DNA from: Scatomonas sp963930955
Lineage (GTDB): Bacteria > Bacillota > Clostridia > Lachnospirales > Lachnospiraceae
Reading direction: 5' to 3'
Assembly (NCBI GenBank): GCA_963930955.1
Contig: OZ006967.1
Span: 1,488,001-1,552,000 of the forward strand
DNA length: 64,000 bases
Shown here piece by piece: positions 44,178-56,197 of the stretch (positions are counted from its first letter, which is position 1; the number at the start of each line of letters is the position of its first letter). The position numbers and the translations under genes were made by a program. The notes below the pieces were generated by a model. That model saw only the letters and a list, made by a program, of their open reading frames with translations, made no database searches and was not told the origin of the DNA.

Positions 44178-44216
44178 AAGCGGGTCTGCCGCAGAGCATG
44201 CGGCGGCCCGCTTTGT
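44178..44216 (+). terminator. Terminator upstream of radA
   Basis: AAAGCGGG pairs with CCCGCTTT, with an inner GCCGC/GCGGC stem. Confidence 0.65.
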
Positions 44217-44248
44217 GATAACTTTGTTCATGAAAAGGAAATGTAAAA

Positions 44249-45628
44249 ATGGCCAGGGATAAAAAGACCGTTTATTTTTGCCAGAACTGCGGCTATGAAT
44301 CTGGAAAATGGATGGGACAGTGCCCCGGGTGCAGACAATGGAACACCTTCGTAGAAGAGGTGGTGGATGCCAGAGCAAGCCGGGGAAAAGGAACTGCGGC
44401 TCCGCCGTCTCCTCTGCCGGTAACACTGGCTGAGATCCGTCTGGATACGGAAAAACGGATTCTTACGGGGATAGGAGAACTGGACCGGGTTCTGGGAGGC
44501 GGAATTGTGCCGGGCTCTCTCACGCTGGTAGGCGGAGATCCTGGAATCGGAAAGTCCACGCTGCTGCTGCAGGTAATGAAAGGTCTGTCGGATGAAGGCC
44601 TGGAAGTTCTGTATATTTCCGGGGAAGAATCCCTGCGCCAGATTAAAATGCGGGCAGTTCGGATCGGGGATTTTACAGAACATCTGCGGCTGATGTGCGA
44701 GACAAATCTGGACAGGGTCCGGGACGTGATCGAAAAGCGGAAACCCCAGGCGGTGGTTATCGATTCTATACAGACCATGTACAGCGAGGAAGTATCCTCT
44801 TCTCCCGGCAGTGTGTCCCAGGTGCGGGAAGCTACCGGCGTGCTGCTGCGGCTGGCAAAAGGACTGGGAATCTCTGTGTTTATTGTGGGCCATGTGACCA
44901 AGGACGGCAGCGTAGCCGGTCCAAGAGTACTGGAGCATATGGTAGATACAGTTCTTTATTTTGAAGGAGACCGCCATGCTTCCTACCGGATCCTGCGGGC
45001 GGTGAAAAACCGGTTCGGCTCTACCAACGAGATCGGTGTATTTGAAATGCGGCAGGAAGGGCTCAGAGAAGTCCGCAATCCTTCAGAATTTCTTCTGGAA
45101 GGCCGTCCGGAGGGGGCTTCCGGTTCCATTGCTGCCTGCTCCATGGAGGGAAGCCGCCCGATCCTCATCGAAATTCAGGCTCTGGTATGCCGAAGCAACT
45201 TTGGGATCCCAAGGAGAACTGCCAACGGTACGGATTTCAATCGGGTAAACCTGCTGATGGCGGTATTGGAAAAGCGTGCCAGAATGGATCTGTCCTCCAG
45301 CGACGCTTATGTAAACATTGCAGGCGGGATCAAGATGACGGAGCCGGCTGTGGATCTGGGTATTTTGCTGGCAATTGTTTCCAGTTTCAAAGATCTTGTA
45401 ATTGATGAGAAAACGGTGGTTTTCGGAGAAGTGGGACTGAGCGGGGAAGTCCGGTCGGTGAGCATGGCGGAGCCCAGGGTCCTGGAGGCAAAAAAACTGG
45501 GGTTTCAGCGGGTGATCCTTCCTGCTGGATGTATGAAGCCGGTTTCTGAAATTTCCGGTATTGAATTGATCCCTGTGGCCTCCATCCGGGACGCGATCCG
45601 GTATATTCAATCACAGGCGGAAAAATAA
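44249..45628 (+). CDS. radA: DNA repair protein RadA
   Basis: A 459-residue RecA-like ATPase that promotes recombination intermediates. Order: N-terminal C4 zinc finger (CQNCGYESGKWMGQCPGC), RecA core with Walker A GGDPGIGKST, the RadA-specific KNRFGSTNEIG motif and a C-terminal Lon-protease-like domain. The start ATG is close to the family's usual N-terminus. It lies 44 bases before the HTH-type gene. Confidence 0.95.
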   Translation: MARDKKTVYFCQNCGYESGKWMGQCPGCRQWNTFVEEVVDARASRGKGTAAPPSPLPVTLAEIRLDTEKRILTGIGELDRVLGGGIVPGSLTLVGGDPGIGKSTLLLQVMKGLSDEGLEVLYISGEESLRQIKMRAVRIGDFTEHLRLMCETNLDRVRDVIEKRKPQAVVIDSIQTMYSEEVSSSPGSVSQVREATGVLLRLAKGLGISVFIVGHVTKDGSVAGPRVLEHMVDTVLYFEGDRHASYRILRAVKNRFGSTNEIGVFEMRQEGLREVRNPSEFLLEGRPEGASGSIAACSMEGSRPILIEIQALVCRSNFGIPRRTANGTDFNRVNLLMAVLEKRARMDLSSSDAYVNIAGGIKMTEPAVDLGILLAIVSSFKDLVIDEKTVVFGEVGLSGEVRSVSMAEPRVLEAKKLGFQRVILPAGCMKPVSEISGIELIPVASIRDAIRYIQSQAEK

Positions 45629-45672
45629 ATTTTAAAGAACGAATCAAAAACTTGCCGAGGGGTGAGAAAAGA

Positions 45673-47148
45673 GTGGAAAAAAACCGATTTAGTAAATTGT
45701 TAAAACAGCTGCTTTCTGTGGCGGAAGTAAAGAACTATACGCTGGCGCAGGAACTTCAGTATGACGTGTCCTATATCAGCAAGTGGACCAGCGGCCAGCT
45801 GCTGCCAACAGAAAAACTGGAGAAAAAGATTTTAAGAGGGATCAGCGAATGTGTGGTTGCCAGCTCCGGAGAGGAAGCTCTGAAACAATTGATGGAGGCT
45901 TACCAGGTAGATTCCCGGAAGACTCTGGAAATGGCGATTTTTGATAATCTGGAGGCGGAGTACTTTTATGTGCGGGATCTTCAGAAAAATATGGGAGTGG
46001 ACGTAGCCCCCAGAACTTTCTTTTTCCCGGAACTCTCTATGCCGCAGTATCTGCAGAAAATGAGGCATCCGGTGCTGAGACGGGTAAGCGCTCTGGATGT
46101 AGTGGGGGCCATAGATCTGTTTTCCATGGAAAAGGAGTACAGAAACCGGATACTGGGAAGCGACAAGGATTATATTCCCAAAGGAAAAGGATACCAGGAT
46201 GTGCATTATACCCTGCTGATCAATATCCGCAAGGATAAGTGGAACTACCTGCATGATACGCCGCTCCTGGTCCAGCTTCTGACGGAAAGCCGGGCGGTGG
46301 ATTTTCGGCTGTATGCCAGCACGCAGGCGGTGGGAAAAGCGGTTTTCGTGGTAAAAGACGAATTCGCGATTTCCGGCATGCTGCTGGGAAGCGACCGATG
46401 TATGTCCGTAGTTGTCAGCGAGGAGCCGGATACCTGCAATACTCTGTACCGGAATCTTCTGTCCATGTGCAGCCGTGAACGGCTGCTCTTTCAGAAAACA
46501 ACCATGCGGGATATGCTGGTGAGCCGGGAATATATTCACGGGCTTCTTTCTTTGAGGCTGCAGTGGGTTATCGGTCATCTGACGGAGCATTTTCTGCCTA
46601 TGGATCTTTTTGAAGAACTGATGAAGGAATTGGAAGGAAAAGAGGAACAGGCTCTCAGTCCCGGGGAACTTCGCAGCGTTCAGCAGATGACGGAGAGGGT
46701 TCTGGAAAAATCAAATATAAGGATTTTGCTCTACAAAACTGCTTTTTATGATCTGGTAGTGGACCAGGAGATAGACTTTTACAATTGTAAAGTCCGTCTT
46801 ACCCCCAAGCAGCAGATCCGGTATCTGCGCCATTTTCTGGAATTGTGCCAGAACCATCCGAATCTGGATGTGAAGCTGGTTGCCACACAGCTGACCGAGG
46901 ACGATACCTACGGGAACCGGCAGTGTATTTTTCTGGGTGACACGGTATCCCATATACGGCTGGCGGCGGACTACAATAATCTGCTGCTGATCAATCGGGC
47001 GGATATGATAGAAATATTTGAAAAAACCTATGATTTTTTCTGGAACGGTTCCGGATACGGCGTGGTAGAAGAAAAAGAGGGAATCATAGAGAACATTCAG
47101 CATGTGATCCAGGGAATCATCTGGGCGTATCCGGAAGCGGATGCCTAA
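45673..47148 (+). CDS. Large protein with N-terminal HTH-like region, unknown function
   Basis: A 491-residue protein. The first 50 residues (LAQELQYDVSYISKWTSGQLLP) look like a Cro/C1-type DNA-binding helix-turn-helix; the rest has no domain I recognise and is mixed alpha/beta without membrane helices. A GTG at 45673 is preferred because GAGGGGTG lies upstream and the HTH then begins normally. It directly precedes the rRNA operon. Confidence 0.6.
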   Translation: MEKNRFSKLLKQLLSVAEVKNYTLAQELQYDVSYISKWTSGQLLPTEKLEKKILRGISECVVASSGEEALKQLMEAYQVDSRKTLEMAIFDNLEAEYFYVRDLQKNMGVDVAPRTFFFPELSMPQYLQKMRHPVLRRVSALDVVGAIDLFSMEKEYRNRILGSDKDYIPKGKGYQDVHYTLLINIRKDKWNYLHDTPLLVQLLTESRAVDFRLYASTQAVGKAVFVVKDEFAISGMLLGSDRCMSVVVSEEPDTCNTLYRNLLSMCSRERLLFQKTTMRDMLVSREYIHGLLSLRLQWVIGHLTEHFLPMDLFEELMKELEGKEEQALSPGELRSVQQMTERVLEKSNIRILLYKTAFYDLVVDQEIDFYNCKVRLTPKQQIRYLRHFLELCQNHPNLDVKLVATQLTEDDTYGNRQCIFLGDTVSHIRLAADYNNLLLINRADMIEIFEKTYDFFWNGSGYGVVEEKEGIIENIQHVIQGIIWAYPEADA

Positions 47149-47163
47149 AAGAGAAAAAACAGA

Positions 47164-47200
47164 GCGGGGCCGCTAAATCGTTTTTACGCAAGGGCGGCCC
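47164..47200 (+). terminator. Probable terminator before the rRNA operon
   Basis: GGGGCCGC pairs with GCGGCCCC around a T-rich loop. The 47149-47476 gap otherwise contains the rRNA promoter and leader. Confidence 0.5.
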
Positions 47201-47285
47201 CTGGTTTCCTCTGAAAGAAGAAGGGCCTGCCATGGGCTGACGGGAAGGTCTGGAAGCTAAAAAATAAAAAACTTGAAAAGACTTA

Positions 47286-47314
47286 TTGACAATTGAAAAG
47301 AAACATGCTAATAT
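47286..47314 (+). promoter_or_regulatory. rRNA operon promoter
   Basis: TTGACA (47286-47291) and TAATAT (47309-47314), 17 bases apart, about 160 bases before 16S. A boxA-like GTTCTTTGAAC stretch at 47400-47410 lies in the leader. Confidence 0.8.
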
Positions 47315-47475
47315 AAACGAGTTGCCGCAAGAGGTAGCAAACACACAGAAACTTGACAACTGAACAGTAAAACACATCCTCGAAAGTTCGAAAGAGAAAG
47401 TTCTTTGAACAAACCTAAACAGTAAACTAAGGATGGATTAGCCAGAAAAGGTTGATCCTGAATTGGGAATAAACT

Positions 47476-49015
<1,540 letters not shown>

Positions 49016-49080
49016 AAAAGAATCAGTAGGAGATGTGTTTTACTGTTGAGTTGTTAAGGAAAAAACTTAATAACAGGACA

Positions 49081-49200
49081 TTACTGGTGGTGATGCGCTC
49101 TGGGGACACACCCGTTCCCATCCCGAACACGAAGGTTAAGACCAGAGCGGCCGATGGTACTGCACTGGAGACGGTGTGGGAGAGCAGGCGGCTGCCAGTA
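49081..49200 (+). rRNA. rrf: 5S ribosomal RNA, located between 16S and 23S
   Basis: About 118 nt with helix I formed by ACTGG (49083-49087) and CCAGT (49195-49199), the conserved CCCGTTCCCATCCCGAACAC loop and the GGTGTGGGAGAG region. It lies in the 16S-23S spacer. No second 5S is seen after 23S, so this is the operon's only copy. Confidence 0.93.
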
Positions 49201-49204
49201 TTCC

Positions 49205-49277
49205 GGGGACGTAGCTCAGTTGGGAGAGCACCTGCCTTGCAAGCAGGGGGTCGAGAGTTCGAATCTCTTCGTCTCCA
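49205..49277 (+). tRNA. tRNA-Ala (TGC)
   Basis: A 73-nt cloverleaf: acceptor GGGGACG/CGTCTCC, anticodon loop CTTGCAA, discriminator A. It is in the rRNA spacer, 4 bases after 5S. Confidence 0.96.
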
Positions 49278-49281
49278 CTGA

Positions 49282-49355
<74 letters not shown>

Positions 49356-49396
49356 TTGGGTGAAAGAAAGGGAAATCCTTCAGATGGAGGAAAGGC

Positions 49397-49410
49397 CCAC
49401 TTAAGCCCAT
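49397..49410 (+). repeat. Duplicated 3' end of tRNA-Ile
   Basis: CCACTTAAGCCCAT repeats exactly bases 49343-49356, the T-arm/acceptor end of tRNA-Ile, 54 bases downstream. It looks like a footprint of a past tRNA duplication or deletion in the spacer. Confidence 0.6.
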
Positions 49411-49603
49411 CGGATAAAAGATTTTATCCGGAGACGTACCTTGAAAACCGCATACAGAAACAATATCCAAGCGAAAGAAAACGATACGAGATAGGAAGAC
49501 ATCCGAGGAGTCATCGAAAGGTGACAACTCATAAGTGAAGCAATTCATGTGAATCAGTAAAAAGACCTGTCCTTAACGCTATAAGAGACAGGCGGCCGAT
49601 ACA

Positions 49604-52487
<2,884 letters not shown>

Positions 52488-52741
52488 GAGCACTTGATGA
52501 GCGCGAGCCGAAAGGCGAAGCGGGAATCATAGTGCGAAGGTCGTTCAGCAGAGCGAAAGCGAGGCTGGACTTCCTAAGCAGTATGAAGCAGGAAATGGAA
52601 GACAGACAGGCGAGACGCAAGTCGAGCCGGGACTGGAGCCATGAAGAGCTCATCAGGTGATGGCCAGATTCACAGGAATCGTTTGGAAGGAAAGTTTTGT
52701 GTGCGGTTTTGAAGGTATGTCAATATCTTCAGAAGAGATGA

Positions 52742-52813
52742 TCCTCGATAGCTCAATGGTAGAGCATTCGGCTGTTAACCGAAGGGTTGTTGGTTCGAGC
52801 CCAACTCGGGGAG
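52742..52813 (+). tRNA. tRNA-Asn (GTT)
   Basis: A 72-nt cloverleaf: acceptor TCCTCGA/TCGGGGA, anticodon loop CTGTTAA, discriminator G. It is the last gene of the rRNA transcript. Confidence 0.95.
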
Positions 52814-52822
52814 TAAAAGAGA

Positions 52823-52860
52823 GATGGAAACAGGTAGGAAACTGTTTCCATCTTTTTTTG
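52823..52860 (+). terminator. rRNA operon terminator
   Basis: GATGGAAACAG (52823-52833) pairs perfectly with CTGTTTCCATC (52842-52852), followed by seven T. Confidence 0.9.
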
Positions 52861-52861
52861 T

Positions 52862-52887
52862 AAAGAAATTCCTCAGGTCGGAGGAAT
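52862..52887 (-). terminator. Terminator of the acetyltransferase gene
   Basis: ATTCCTC pairs with GAGGAAT (52868-52887); on the minus strand TTTCTTT follows. Confidence 0.6.
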
Positions 52888-52923
52888 GAGGATTACAGGA
52901 TTGAAAGGATTTTTTAGATAGGA

Positions 52924-53547
52924 TTATTCGTCTTTGCATGCATCATAATCGATTTTTCTTCCCTTAAAATAATACTCCCGATCCTGGTCGCCAACCGGAC
53001 GCAAAATTCTGCAGGGATTTCCCACAGCTACTACATTGGAAGGCAGATCTTTGGTGACCACGCTTCCGGCTCCGATTACTACGTTGTCTCCTATGGTAAT
53101 ACCGGGCAAAAGAATGGCACCGGCGCCAATCCAGCAGTTTCTTCCGATACGGACCGGGAAATTATACTGATATGTCTTTTCTCTCAGTTCCGGAAAAATG
53201 GGATGCCCGGCTGTTGCAATGATAACATTGGGGCCGAACAGGGTATAGTCGCCCGCATAGATGTGGGTATCGTCCACCAGGGTCAGATTAAAGTTCGCAT
53301 ATACATTTTTGCCGAAATGCACATGGGCGCCTCCAAAATTGGCATGCAGAGGCGGTTCAATATAGCATCCTTCCCCTATTTCCGCAAACATCTCTTTCGG
53401 CAGGGCTTGCCGTTTGTTTCCTTCTGTGGGGCGGGTACTGTTGAATTCGTACAGAAGGTCAAGGCATTTCGTCTGACGTTCTACAATTTCCGGATCACCA
53501 GGCAGATACAGATCTCCGGTATGCATTTTTTCTTTCATTTGGCTCAT
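52924..53547 (-). CDS. Sugar O-acetyltransferase (maltose/galactoside acetyltransferase family)
   Basis: A 207-residue left-handed beta-helix acetyltransferase. The N-terminal Mac domain (MKEKMHTGDLYLPGDPEI) and hexapeptide repeats (IGRNCWIGAGAILLPGITIG, VVIGAGSVVTKDLP) are clear; the catalytic histidine is in ATAGHP. It acetylates sugars with acetyl-CoA; the physiological sugar is unknown. It is downstream of purC in the same direction, separated by a terminator. Confidence 0.9.
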   Translation of the reverse strand: MSQMKEKMHTGDLYLPGDPEIVERQTKCLDLLYEFNSTRPTEGNKRQALPKEMFAEIGEGCYIEPPLHANFGGAHVHFGKNVYANFNLTLVDDTHIYAGDYTLFGPNVIIATAGHPIFPELREKTYQYNFPVRIGRNCWIGAGAILLPGITIGDNVVIGAGSVVTKDLPSNVVAVGNPCRILRPVGDQDREYYFKGRKIDYDACKDE

Positions 53548-53572
53548 AGTGTTTTCCCTTCTTTTTTGTCTG

Positions 53573-53610
53573 AAAAAGCCGCCCTGTCACTTTGAAGTGA
53601 GAGAGCGGCT
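53573..53610 (-). terminator. Terminator of purC
   Basis: On the minus strand AGCCGC/GCGGCT with an inner TCACTT/AAGTGA stem, followed by TTTTT. Confidence 0.8.
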
Positions 53611-53618
53611 CCTGATAA

Positions 53619-54482
53619 TTACTGAAGTTTTTCTCCAGTCAGCATTTCGTAAGCCTGCAGGTATTTGCCGATGGTTTTCTGAACAATTTCATCGGGAAGC
53701 GTCCAATTGTTATCCGGATTGGATTTCAGCCAGTCTCTTGCGAACTGTTTGTCAAAGGAGGGCTGGCCGTGACCCGGCTCATAGCCTTCTGCAGGCCAGA
53801 AGCGGGAGCTGTCGGGGGTCAGCATTTCATCCCCCAGAACGACATTTCCATTTTCGTCCAGACCGAACTCAAATTTGGTGTCGGCGATGATGATGCCGCG
53901 GCTTCGGGCATAATCTGCGCATTTTTTGTACAGGGCAATGGTGTAGTCCCGCAGTTTGGCAGCATATTCCTGGCCTTTGCCGGGAAAATATTTTTCCAGA
54001 TGGGCAATACTCTGCTCATAGGAAATGTTTTCGTCATGGTCTCCCAGTTCTGCCTTGGTGGAAGGCGTATAGATGGGCTCCGGCAGTTTGTCGGATTCTT
54101 TCAGGCCCTCTGGAAGTTTGATGCCGCAGACGGTGCCATCCTTCTGGTAGCTGGCCCAGCCGCTTCCGGTTATGTAGCCGCGTACGATACACTCAATGGG
54201 AAGCATGTTCAGTTTCCGGCACATCATACTGTTGCCGTCAAACTGAGGCTGACGGAAGAATTCCGGCATATCTTTTACATCCGTGGAGATCATATGGTTG
54301 GGTACGATATCTTCTGTCATATTGAACCAGAATTTTGACATCTGGGTTAATACAGTACCTTTTTTGGTTACAATGTTTTTCAGAATCACATCGAAGCAGC
54401 TGATCCGGTCTGTTGCCACCATGATCAGGCTGTCGCCGTTGTCATAAATCTCGCGGACTTTCCCTTCTTTGATAGGTTTCAT
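53619..54482 (-). CDS. purC: SAICAR synthase
   Basis: A 287-residue phosphoribosylaminoimidazole-succinocarboxamide synthase of purine biosynthesis. Family marks: GKVREIYDNGD at the start, ATDRISCFDV, the ECIVRGYITGSGW block and IIADTKFEFG. GAGAGG precedes the ATG. It stands alone, apart from purL, and is followed by a terminator. Confidence 0.95.
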   Translation of the reverse strand: MKPIKEGKVREIYDNGDSLIMVATDRISCFDVILKNIVTKKGTVLTQMSKFWFNMTEDIVPNHMISTDVKDMPEFFRQPQFDGNSMMCRKLNMLPIECIVRGYITGSGWASYQKDGTVCGIKLPEGLKESDKLPEPIYTPSTKAELGDHDENISYEQSIAHLEKYFPGKGQEYAAKLRDYTIALYKKCADYARSRGIIIADTKFEFGLDENGNVVLGDEMLTPDSSRFWPAEGYEPGHGQPSFDKQFARDWLKSNPDNNWTLPDEIVQKTIGKYLQAYEMLTGEKLQ

Positions 54483-54738
54483 CTCAGTTTCCTCTCTTTG
54501 CTATAAAAATCATTACTACAATAGAATATACAACTTTGGGAGAATAAACAATAGTATTCTTGAATTTTTTTCAGCTTTTTTCTTCAGCCGGGAAAGCTTG
54601 CCGCCCTTGCAGGCCTGTGTGGGACAAAAGGCGCTGTTGCTGATTTCCGAGCCATTACGGATTCACCAGGGAGGAAAGGGCGGGAACTGTATAATTCTAT
54701 TGGAACCAGGAGATATTGGAACCAGGACAAAAAAATAC

Positions 54739-54767
54739 TTGTGTTTTTATTGGTTTTATGCTATCAT
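54739..54767 (+). promoter_or_regulatory. Promoter of the tRNA cluster
   Basis: TTGTGT (54739-54744) and TATCAT (54762-54767) at 17-base spacing, 13 bases before tRNA-Glu. The purC-tRNA gap (54483-54738) shows nothing else I can support. Confidence 0.65.
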
Positions 54768-54779
54768 ACTACTGTTGTT

Positions 54780-54851
54780 GGCTCCGTGGTCAAGCGGTCA
54801 AGACATCGCCCTTTCACGGCGGTAACACGGGTTCGATTCCCGTCGGAGTCA
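54780..54851 (+). tRNA. tRNA-Glu (TTC)
   Basis: A 72-nt cloverleaf: acceptor GGCTCCG/CGGAGTC, anticodon loop CTTTCAC, discriminator A. First gene of the tRNA cluster. Confidence 0.95.
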
Positions 54852-54866
54852 TTGGTCATTCGGCAG

Positions 54867-55238
54867 GCCGATGTGGCACAATTCCGGCAGATTGACATCT
54901 GTCAATCTGAGGCAGAGCAGGCTGATTACAAATCAGCTGCTCGAAAGTTAATTTAATAGGCCGATGTGGCACAATTCCGGCAGATTGACATCTGTCAATC
55001 TGAGGCAGAGCAGGCTGATTACAAATCAGCTGCTCGAAAGTTAATTTAATAGGCCGATGTGGCTCAATTCCGGCAGATTGACATCTGTCAATCTGAGGCA
55101 GAGCAGGCTGATTACAAATCAGCTGCTCGAAAGTTAATTTAATAGGCCGATGTGGCACAATTCCGGCAGATTGACATCTGTCAATCTGAGGCAGAGCAGG
55201 CTGATTACAAATCAGCTGCTCGAAAGTTAATTTAATAG
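54867..55238 (+). repeat. Four tandem 93-bp repeats derived from tRNA-Thr
   Basis: Four units begin at 54867, 54960, 55053 and 55146 and differ by about one base (GCACA versus GCTCA). Each starts with GCCGATGTGGC, the 5' end of the tRNA-Thr gene that follows at 55239. Each also contains GCTGATTACAAATCAGCTGC followed by TC, the exact reverse complement of the tRNA-Thr D-arm/anticodon-arm segment at 55259-55280. Two hairpins per unit are possible: AGATTGACA/TGTCAATCT and GAGCAG-CTGATT/AATCAG-CTGCTC. Reading frames through the array are an artefact of the 93-base period. Confidence 0.9.
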
Positions 55239-55311
55239 GCCGATGTGGCTCAATTGGCAGAGCAGCTGATTTGTAATCAGCAGGTTATCGGTTCGAGTCC
55301 GATCATCGGCT
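55239..55311 (+). tRNA. tRNA-Thr (TGT)
   Basis: A 73-nt cloverleaf: acceptor GCCGATG/CATCGGC, anticodon loop TTTGTAA, T-arm ATCGGTTCGAGTCCGAT, discriminator T. It directly abuts the last 93-bp repeat unit. Confidence 0.95.
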
Positions 55312-55315
55312 CTCT

Positions 55316-55389
55316 GGACCTTTAGCTCAGTTGGTTAGAGCAACCGGCTCATAACCGGTCGGTCCTGGGTTCGAGTCCCCGAAGGTCCA
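55316..55389 (+). tRNA. tRNA-Met (CAT)
   Basis: A 74-nt cloverleaf: acceptor GGACCTT/AAGGTCC, anticodon loop CTCATAA, discriminator A. Elongator Met is most likely; an Ile2 identity (modified C) cannot be excluded by eye. Confidence 0.93.
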
Positions 55390-55415
55390 CTTTTACAATT
55401 TTATATCTGATACAT

Positions 55416-55489
55416 GGCCCGGTGGCTCAGCTGGTTAGAGCGCCGCCCTGTCACGGCGGAGGTCGTCGGTTCGAACCCGATCCGGGTCG
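55416..55489 (+). tRNA. tRNA-Asp (GTC)
   Basis: A 74-nt cloverleaf: acceptor GGCCCGG/CCGGGTC, anticodon loop CTGTCAC, discriminator G. Confidence 0.95.
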
Positions 55490-55497
55490 CTGTGTAG

Positions 55498-55532
55498 AAA
55501 AAAGATCCTGTTTTACGGCAGGATCTTTTTTG
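55498..55532 (+). terminator. Terminator of the tRNA cluster
   Basis: AAAAAAGATCCTG pairs with CAGGATCTTTTTT around an 8-base loop. Confidence 0.9.
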
Positions 55533-55544
55533 TTCAGGAAGTGC

Positions 55545-55604
55545 TTGACAAATTGGTTAGTCTGTATTAACATTAAAACCGTGAGAAAGTTAGCAAATTC
55601 TAAC
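55545..55604 (+). promoter_or_regulatory. feo operon promoter with two DtxR-type boxes
   Basis: TTGACA (55545-55550) and TAACAT (55568-55573) are 17 bases apart. GTTAG-N6-TTAAC (55556-55571) lies between and over the -10; GTTAG-N6-CTAAC (55589-55604) covers the start region. Both fit the pattern repeated before the other genes of this locus. Confidence 0.75.
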
Positions 55605-55628
55605 CCATAAGAGCGCGAAGGAGGTAAT

Positions 55629-55841
55629 ATGATGCCCTTGACAATGACCACAGCAGGAGAGACCGCCACTATCCGGCGGGTAGGCGGAAATGCAGAGGTA
55701 AGACGCCATCTGGAGAATCTTGGTTTTGTGGAAGGCAGCCAGGTGACCATTGTTTCAGCCATAGGCGGCAATGTCATTGTGAATGTAAAGGAATCGCGGA
55801 TTGCCATCAGCAGAGAAATGGCCAACAAAATTCTGGTATGA
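55629..55841 (+). CDS. feoA: FeoA-family protein 1
   Basis: A 70-residue SH3-like FeoA protein that assists FeoB in ferrous iron uptake (LTMTTAGETATIRRVGGN, HLENLGFVEGSQVTIVS). AGGAGG precedes two adjacent ATGs; either may start. First gene of the feo operon. Confidence 0.9.
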   Translation: MMPLTMTTAGETATIRRVGGNAEVRRHLENLGFVEGSQVTIVSAIGGNVIVNVKESRIAISREMANKILV

Positions 55842-55895
55842 TCTGCATAGAATAGGGTGGATTGCTTAGAACAGCTAAAGGAGGAGCAGAGAAGG

Positions 55896-56117
55896 ATGCG
55901 TACACTGAGAAATGTGAAGTGCGGCGAGACGGTTTCCGTAGTGAAGCTGCACGGAGAAGGAGCCATTAAGCGCCGGATCATGGATATGGGCATTACGAAA
56001 GGCACCAGTATTTATGTTCGGAAAGTGGCGCCTTTAGGGGATCCCGTGGAGGTGACCGTGCGGGGCTATGAGCTGTCCCTGCGCAAGGCGGATGCGGATA
56101 TGATCGAAGTGTCATGA
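55896..56117 (+). CDS. feoA: FeoA-family protein 2
   Basis: A 73-residue second FeoA protein (LRNVKCGETVSVVKLHGEG, RIMDMGITKGTSIYV, VTVRGYELSLRK). ATG 55896 is chosen because the FeoA fold starts there; the frame continues 13 codons upstream. Two FeoA proteins before FeoB are common in Clostridia. Confidence 0.9.
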   Translation: MRTLRNVKCGETVSVVKLHGEGAIKRRIMDMGITKGTSIYVRKVAPLGDPVEVTVRGYELSLRKADADMIEVS

Positions 56118-56133
56118 TTTTTTATGCCGATAA

Positions 56134-56149
56134 GTTAGTCTGCATTAAC
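56134..56149 (+). promoter_or_regulatory. DtxR-type box before feoB
   Basis: GTTAG-TCTGCA-TTAAC; nearly identical over 19 bases (GTTAGTCTGyATTAACATT) to the box in the feoA promoter, suggesting a duplicated operator. Confidence 0.65.
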
Positions 56150-56197
56150 ATTTTGCGGCGGAACAGACAATAGAATGGATGAAGGAGGAAAAGAAAA

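Noticed and set aside
54856..55158. A 100-codon minus-strand frame with a repeated 31-residue peptide
   Set aside because: The peptide repeat follows only from the 93-bp (multiple of three) DNA repeat made of tRNA pieces; there is no ribosome-binding site.
54867..55238. CRISPR array
   Set aside because: The four 93-bp units are contiguous and nearly identical with no unique spacers, and no cas genes are near.
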